From: an uncultured Verrucomicrobiota bacterium
GTDB taxonomy: Bacteria; Verrucomicrobiota; Verrucomicrobiia; Limisphaerales; UBA1096
DNA length: 9,909 bases
Assembly: GCA_913045395.1 (NCBI GenBank)
Contig: CAJWPV010000024.1
Span: 1 to 9,909 of the forward strand
Reading direction: 5' to 3'
Below the pieces are notes generated by a model. The model was given only the letters and a program-made list of their open reading frames with translations, was not told the DNA's origin and made no database searches. Numbering within the stretch: the stretch's first letter is position 1; every line of letters starts with the position of its first letter. Shown piece by piece: positions 6,953 through 9,909 of the stretch. The position numbers were made by a program, and so were the translations under genes.

Positions 6953-8341
6953 TTACTCGTTACCCATGAGGGAAAAGGTGATCTCGGCCTCACTGACCAC
7001 ATCCCCGCCCACCGTGCAGACACCCCGTGCCTTGGCAACCTTGCTCCGGGCCTTGAGTAGCTCGATATCGATCTGCAACACGTCACCAGGCTTGACCGGC
7101 TTGCGCCATTTCACCTTCTCGGCCGACATGAAGTAGGCGATCTTGCCGGCGTTGCCGGCCTGCTTGAGCGTGAGGATGCCGGCCACCTGCGCCATGGCCT
7201 CGAGTTGCAGCACGCCCGGCATGATCGGATGCCCAGGGAAATGACCCTGGAAATAAGGCTCGTCAATGGTGACATTCTTGATCGCGGTGATCTCGTTGCC
7301 CTCGATCCGCGTCACTTGGTCCACCATCAGGAACGGGTAGCGGTGCGGCAGGATTTGCATGATCTGCTCGGAGTCCAGTGGGGCTGTTGTTTCGTCGCTC
7401 ACTTGGCTTGGGTGGGGTTGAATGGGTTGCTTGGCCGGGGTCGATACCGGCTTTGCCGGCTTGTCGCCCGGCGGGGAAAAACTTTGTGCGGCCACCAACG
7501 GGCGGCGCGCTTGTTGAAGGATGCGCCTGGCCAAGCCGCAGTTTGCAGCGTGCCCTGGCTTGACCGCCACGATGTGCCCGCACAACGGCGCGCCGACAAG
7601 GCTCAAGTCGCCGACAATGTCTAATATCTTGTGCCGCACAAACTCCTCGCGATAGCGCATCGGCTCAGCCGTCAACACGGCGTCATCGCGGATGACGATG
7701 GCGTTCTCAAGGCTGCCGCCCCGGATGAGGCCGTTCTTGATGAGGTACTCGATCTCCTCGTAAAAACAAAATGTTCGGGCCTGGGCGATCTCAGTCTCCC
7801 ACGTCTCAGGCGTCAGCTCGATACTGAAAAACTGCGTAAACCGACCGCCCTTGTCGGAGCTTGTGCAGGTGATCTTGAAACGCTCGTGCGGGAAGGCGGA
7901 TATCACCGAGCCATTGTGCGTGTGTTCGATCGGCGTGGTGATTTGAATCGGCTCGACGTGCTCCGCCTGCGCCTCAATGCCGGCCTCACGGATCATTTTG
8001 CAAAACTGCCGCGCACTGCCGTCAGCCACAGGCGGTTCGCTCGAGTCCACCTCGATGACAGCATTGTTCACCCCAAAGGCGTACAGGGCTGCGAGTACGT
8101 GCTCCACGGTCTGCACCTTGGCGTTGCCCCTGGACAGGCTCGTCGAGCGGTCGGTTTCAGCGACGTTCCCGATCTGTGCCGGGATCTCCACACGGCTCTC
8201 TAGATCCACGCGGCGAAAAACCACCCCGGTATTCGGTGGCGCAGGCAACAGGGTCATCGCAACCTTGTTCCCGCTGTGCAGGCCGATGCCGGAGAAACTC
8301 GCCGGGCTGGCCAGTGTATGCTGCTGCAACACGGCAGGCAT
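6953..8341 (-). CDS. lpxC: Bifunctional LpxC deacetylase / FabZ dehydratase fusion
   Basis: 462 aa with two enzymes in one chain. LpxC (about 1-283) removes acetyl from UDP-3-O-acyl-GlcNAc, the committed lipid A step. Zinc ligands are visible as His81 (TVEHVLAAL, with the general base Glu80) and His237/Asp241 (RHKILDIVGD), and His264 (KPGHAAN) matches the second catalytic His. A Pro/Lys/Ser-rich linker spans about 284-322. FabZ (about 323-462) dehydrates 3-hydroxyacyl-ACP in fatty acid synthesis: LPHRYPFLMVD (331-341), QGHFPGHPIMPG (365-376) with catalytic His367, and LEAMAQ (380-385) with Glu381. Both enzymes draw on 3-hydroxyacyl-ACP metabolism. Such fusions are known in Bacteroidetes and other phyla. 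All key residues in both halves are intact, and no stop or frameshift separates them. lpxA follows after 17 bases; lpxD is not in the window. No clear ribosome site precedes the ATG. Confidence 0.96.
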   Translation of the reverse strand: MPAVLQQHTLASPASFSGIGLHSGNKVAMTLLPAPPNTGVVFRRVDLESRVEIPAQIGNVAETDRSTSLSRGNAKVQTVEHVLAALYAFGVNNAVIEVDSSEPPVADGSARQFCKMIREAGIEAQAEHVEPIQITTPIEHTHNGSVISAFPHERFKITCTSSDKGGRFTQFFSIELTPETWETEIAQARTFCFYEEIEYLIKNGLIRGGSLENAIVIRDDAVLTAEPMRYREEFVRHKILDIVGDLSLVGAPLCGHIVAVKPGHAANCGLARRILQQARRPLVAAQSFSPPGDKPAKPVSTPAKQPIQPHPSQVSDETTAPLDSEQIMQILPHRYPFLMVDQVTRIEGNEITAIKNVTIDEPYFQGHFPGHPIMPGVLQLEAMAQVAGILTLKQAGNAGKIAYFMSAEKVKWRKPVKPGDVLQIDIELLKARSKVAKARGVCTVGGDVVSEAEITFSLMGNE

Positions 8342-8496
8342 TTAACAGGCGGGCGCAGCCGTTGGCAAGGTCAACACCCCACCGATTCCGGAGTTAGCCC
8401 TGCTCAGCCGCGAACGATCTCGCTCAGGTCATCACTCAACTACTCGATCACTTTTGGGTGAACAACATTATGCGCCTGGCAAAACGTAACGTTCGT

Positions 8497-9309
8497 TCAG
8501 GCCACCCGGCCCCGCTTGGTCTGTATTTCCAGCCGGAATCGACCACTGTTTTTCTTCAGTTTAACGTCATTGCCAAATGTTTCGGCCATCAAACAAGTCG
8601 TCATGATTTTCGACTTGCAGCCACAAGCCAATACTAGGCCGTCACGCAATAGTAGTACATGGCTGTACACCGGCGTAATCTCCTCGACGTGATGCGTCAC
8701 CAGTACCAACGTCGGCGCGTTGCGACGTTGGCCAAGCTCATCGATAAACTGCAGGAAATTTTCACGGGCAGCCGGGTCGAGCCCGGCGCACGGCTCGTCG
8801 AGCAGCAACACCTCCGGCTTGGCCATGAGTGCGCGTCCGATAAGCACCCTTTGCCGCTCTCCTTGAGACAACACACCCCATGGTCGATCTGCCAGATGCT
8901 CGCAGCGAATGCGCCGTAAAACCTTTCGTGCCTCCTCACAGTCGGACGGCTTCGGTTTACCCCACAGATCGATCATCGCATACTTGCCGGTTATCACCGA
9001 GTTCAGAGCCGGCTCGTCGTCGACCATCATCTGCCGGACAGTGGAACTGACTAGGCCGATCTTCCGCCGCAATGTTGGCAAATGCACCTGGCCATAACGT
9101 TCACCCAGAAAATCAATCTCACCCTTTGACGGAGTAAAATATCCAGTCAATGCACTGAGTAGTGTTGTTTTGCCGGAACCATTCCCTCCCAGGACGACCC
9201 AGTGTTCGCCTCGATTTACTCGCCAATTGACTTCGCGCAATATTTTCGTCTCATCCCTCTGTATCGTGAGATTTGACAATTCTATGACTGGAGATTCCGG
9301 ATTAGTCAT
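8497..9309 (-). CDS. Stand-alone ABC ATPase, YlmA-like
   Basis: 270-aa single nucleotide-binding domain. Walker A GGNGSGKTT (41-49), signature LSQGERQRV (147-155), Walker B VLLLDEP (167-173; Glu172), D-loop AGLD (175-178), H-loop His206 (VTHH). The Q-loop position reads LVSSTVRQ (86-93) instead of the common VPQ. CEHLADRP (136-143) and THHVEEITPVYSHVLLL (205-221) resemble the Bacillus subtilis YlmA group and, more distantly, ModF-like ATPases. No permease or binding-protein gene lies next to it, so the partner and substrate are unknown; it could energise a transporter coded elsewhere or act without one. No transmembrane segment is seen. ATG at 9309 fits the usual N-terminus (IELSNLTIQRDETKIL). 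It lies 220 bases downstream of pheT on the same strand. Confidence 0.9.
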   Translation of the reverse strand: MTNPESPVIELSNLTIQRDETKILREVNWRVNRGEHWVVLGGNGSGKTTLLSALTGYFTPSKGEIDFLGERYGQVHLPTLRRKIGLVSSTVRQMMVDDEPALNSVITGKYAMIDLWGKPKPSDCEEARKVLRRIRCEHLADRPWGVLSQGERQRVLIGRALMAKPEVLLLDEPCAGLDPAARENFLQFIDELGQRRNAPTLVLVTHHVEEITPVYSHVLLLRDGLVLACGCKSKIMTTCLMAETFGNDVKLKKNSGRFRLEIQTKRGRVA

Positions 9310-9385
9310 ACTCTAAGCAGGCGCTTTCATGACCGCTTCATTAACCCCATCCCAAAAATTGATGCGTGCCTGCAACGACATGAAG

Positions 9386-9432
9386 TTCCAAACTGGAAAC
9401 ACGTGATACTACATGAACATTCCCAGCTGGAA
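9386..9432. repeat. Two similar TTCC-N5-GGAA dyads
   Basis: TTCCAAACTGGAA (9386-9398) and TTCCCAGCTGGAA (9420-9432) are alike at 11 of 13 positions and start 34 bases apart, close to three helical turns. They sit in the 220-base gap between pheT and the ABC gene, about 75-125 bases before the ABC start. The layout fits a paired operator, but no promoter is recognisable nearby. Nothing else stands out in this gap. Confidence 0.35.
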
Positions 9433-9529
9433 CAAACTTGTGACTGGCCGAAATACCGGATGTTCCACGAGCAATTCGCGAAGCGAGTCAAGTGATGATG
9501 AATCAAACCCATCAGACACTGAGCCGGTC

Positions 9530-9909
9530 TCAAGCACGGATGACCGCGTTAAGATCTTCACGAAGTCGTTCAATCACTTTTGCGTGGACTTCATCAACCT
9601 GCTCGTCTTTCAGCGTGCCCTCTGAAGAACGGTAGTGGAACGCATACGCCACGCTCTTCTGCCCGTCCTCGACGCCTTCTCCCCGATAAATATCAAACAA
9701 CTCGACCGACTCAAGATTCTTCGGCTTGGCCTTGCGGATGCTTTGCAGTACGGCGTCGTGTGTCGTGTCGTCGGCGACAAGCATCGCGATGTCACGCCGC
9801 GTGCCGGGAAACGCCGGCAACGCCTTGAAATTCCGCCTGGTCGTGCGGCGTTGCAGCGCTTGGTCGAGGTCGAACTCCGCAAAGAAAACCGGATGCTTCA
9901 GGTCGTGCC
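9530..9909 (-). CDS. pheT: Phenylalanyl-tRNA synthetase beta subunit, C-terminal end (5' part beyond window)
   Basis: PheT forms the alpha2beta2 enzyme that charges tRNA-Phe. The last 125 codons are visible. The frame stays open from the window edge to the stop at 9530, so the TTG at 9818-9820 is an internal Leu and not a start. The C-terminal FDX-ACB domain (anticodon stem contact) is clear: HPVFFAEFDL near the edge, then FKALPAFPGTRRDIAMLV, VELFDIYRGEGVEDGQKSVAYAF and GTLKDEQVDEVHAKVIERL, ending NAVIRA. This is the normal PheT ending, so the 3' end is complete. No terminator is evident downstream. Confidence 0.93.
   Translation of the reverse strand, partial: HDLKHPVFFAEFDLDQALQRRTTRRNFKALPAFPGTRRDIAMLVADDTTHDAVLQSIRKAKPKNLESVELFDIYRGEGVEDGQKSVAYAFHYRSSEGTLKDEQVDEVHAKVIERLREDLNAVIRA

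Noticed and set aside
8342..8496. Possible terminator or promoter between the ABC gene and lpxC
   Set aside because: Only a 4-bp stem (AACG-TAA-CGTT near 8485) and a TTGACC with no -10 box at proper spacing; not enough to call.
9327..9625. Short open frames on both strands in the pheT-ABC gap
   Set aside because: Cys/Trp- or Ser-rich composition, no plausible ribosome site or domain; one overlaps the end of pheT.

Overview
The window reads as an ordinary chromosomal segment of a GC-rich Gram-negative bacterium. It encodes lipid A synthesis (LpxA and LpxC), a periplasmic HtrA-type protease and a Sec-secreted protein. The LpxC-FabZ fusion is known from Bacteroidetes and several other phyla. 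Together with the small secreted CCxxC protein and the scarcity of strong Shine-Dalgarno motifs, it makes me lean towards the PVC group (Verrucomicrobiota or a relative). That placement is inference and was not tested.

Layout. 1-1876 (+): the 3' three-quarters of trpB, an S4 RNA-binding protein (Hsp15/HslR family) and a rhomboid-type membrane protease joined to it by a TAATG stop/start overlap. 1913-3421 (-): a Do/HtrA serine protease with two PDZ domains, convergent with the rhomboid gene and followed by a terminator. 3422-3586: a divergent region holding a possible attenuator. 3587-5377 (+): a stand-alone C-terminal half of carbamoyl-phosphate synthase large subunit (CarB). 5378-5572: an AT-rich gap with an 18-bp palindrome and a possible promoter. 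5573-6085 (+): a small secreted protein made of three cysteine repeats, ending at a strong terminator. 6162-9909 (-): lpxA, then (upstream on that strand) lpxC-fabZ, a YlmA-like ABC ATPase, and the 3' end of pheT, which runs off the window.

The genes belong to several housekeeping pathways (Trp, pyrimidine/Arg, lipid A, tRNA charging, envelope proteolysis) and do not form one system. The only clear functional unit is lpxC-fabZ plus lpxA. I see no tRNA, rRNA, CRISPR array, insertion sequence or phage gene. No gene-free stretch exceeds 300 bases. The longest are 9310-9529, holding two similar TTCC-N5-GGAA dyads, and 5378-5572. The gap 8342-8496 upstream of lpxC shows nothing I can name.

The most unusual signals are not genes. 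(1) A 14-bp palindrome family, CGCYTGGCCARGCG, occurs five times in 9.9 kb (three times as the identical CGCTTGGCCAAGCG), mostly at gene 3' ends, including one copy with paired compensatory changes. (2) A terminator hairpin with T5 lies directly before the carB start, with a competing upstream hairpin and a 24-codon leader ORF whose stop abuts the terminator stem. This is a plausible transcription attenuator. (3) CarB is present only as its C-terminal half.
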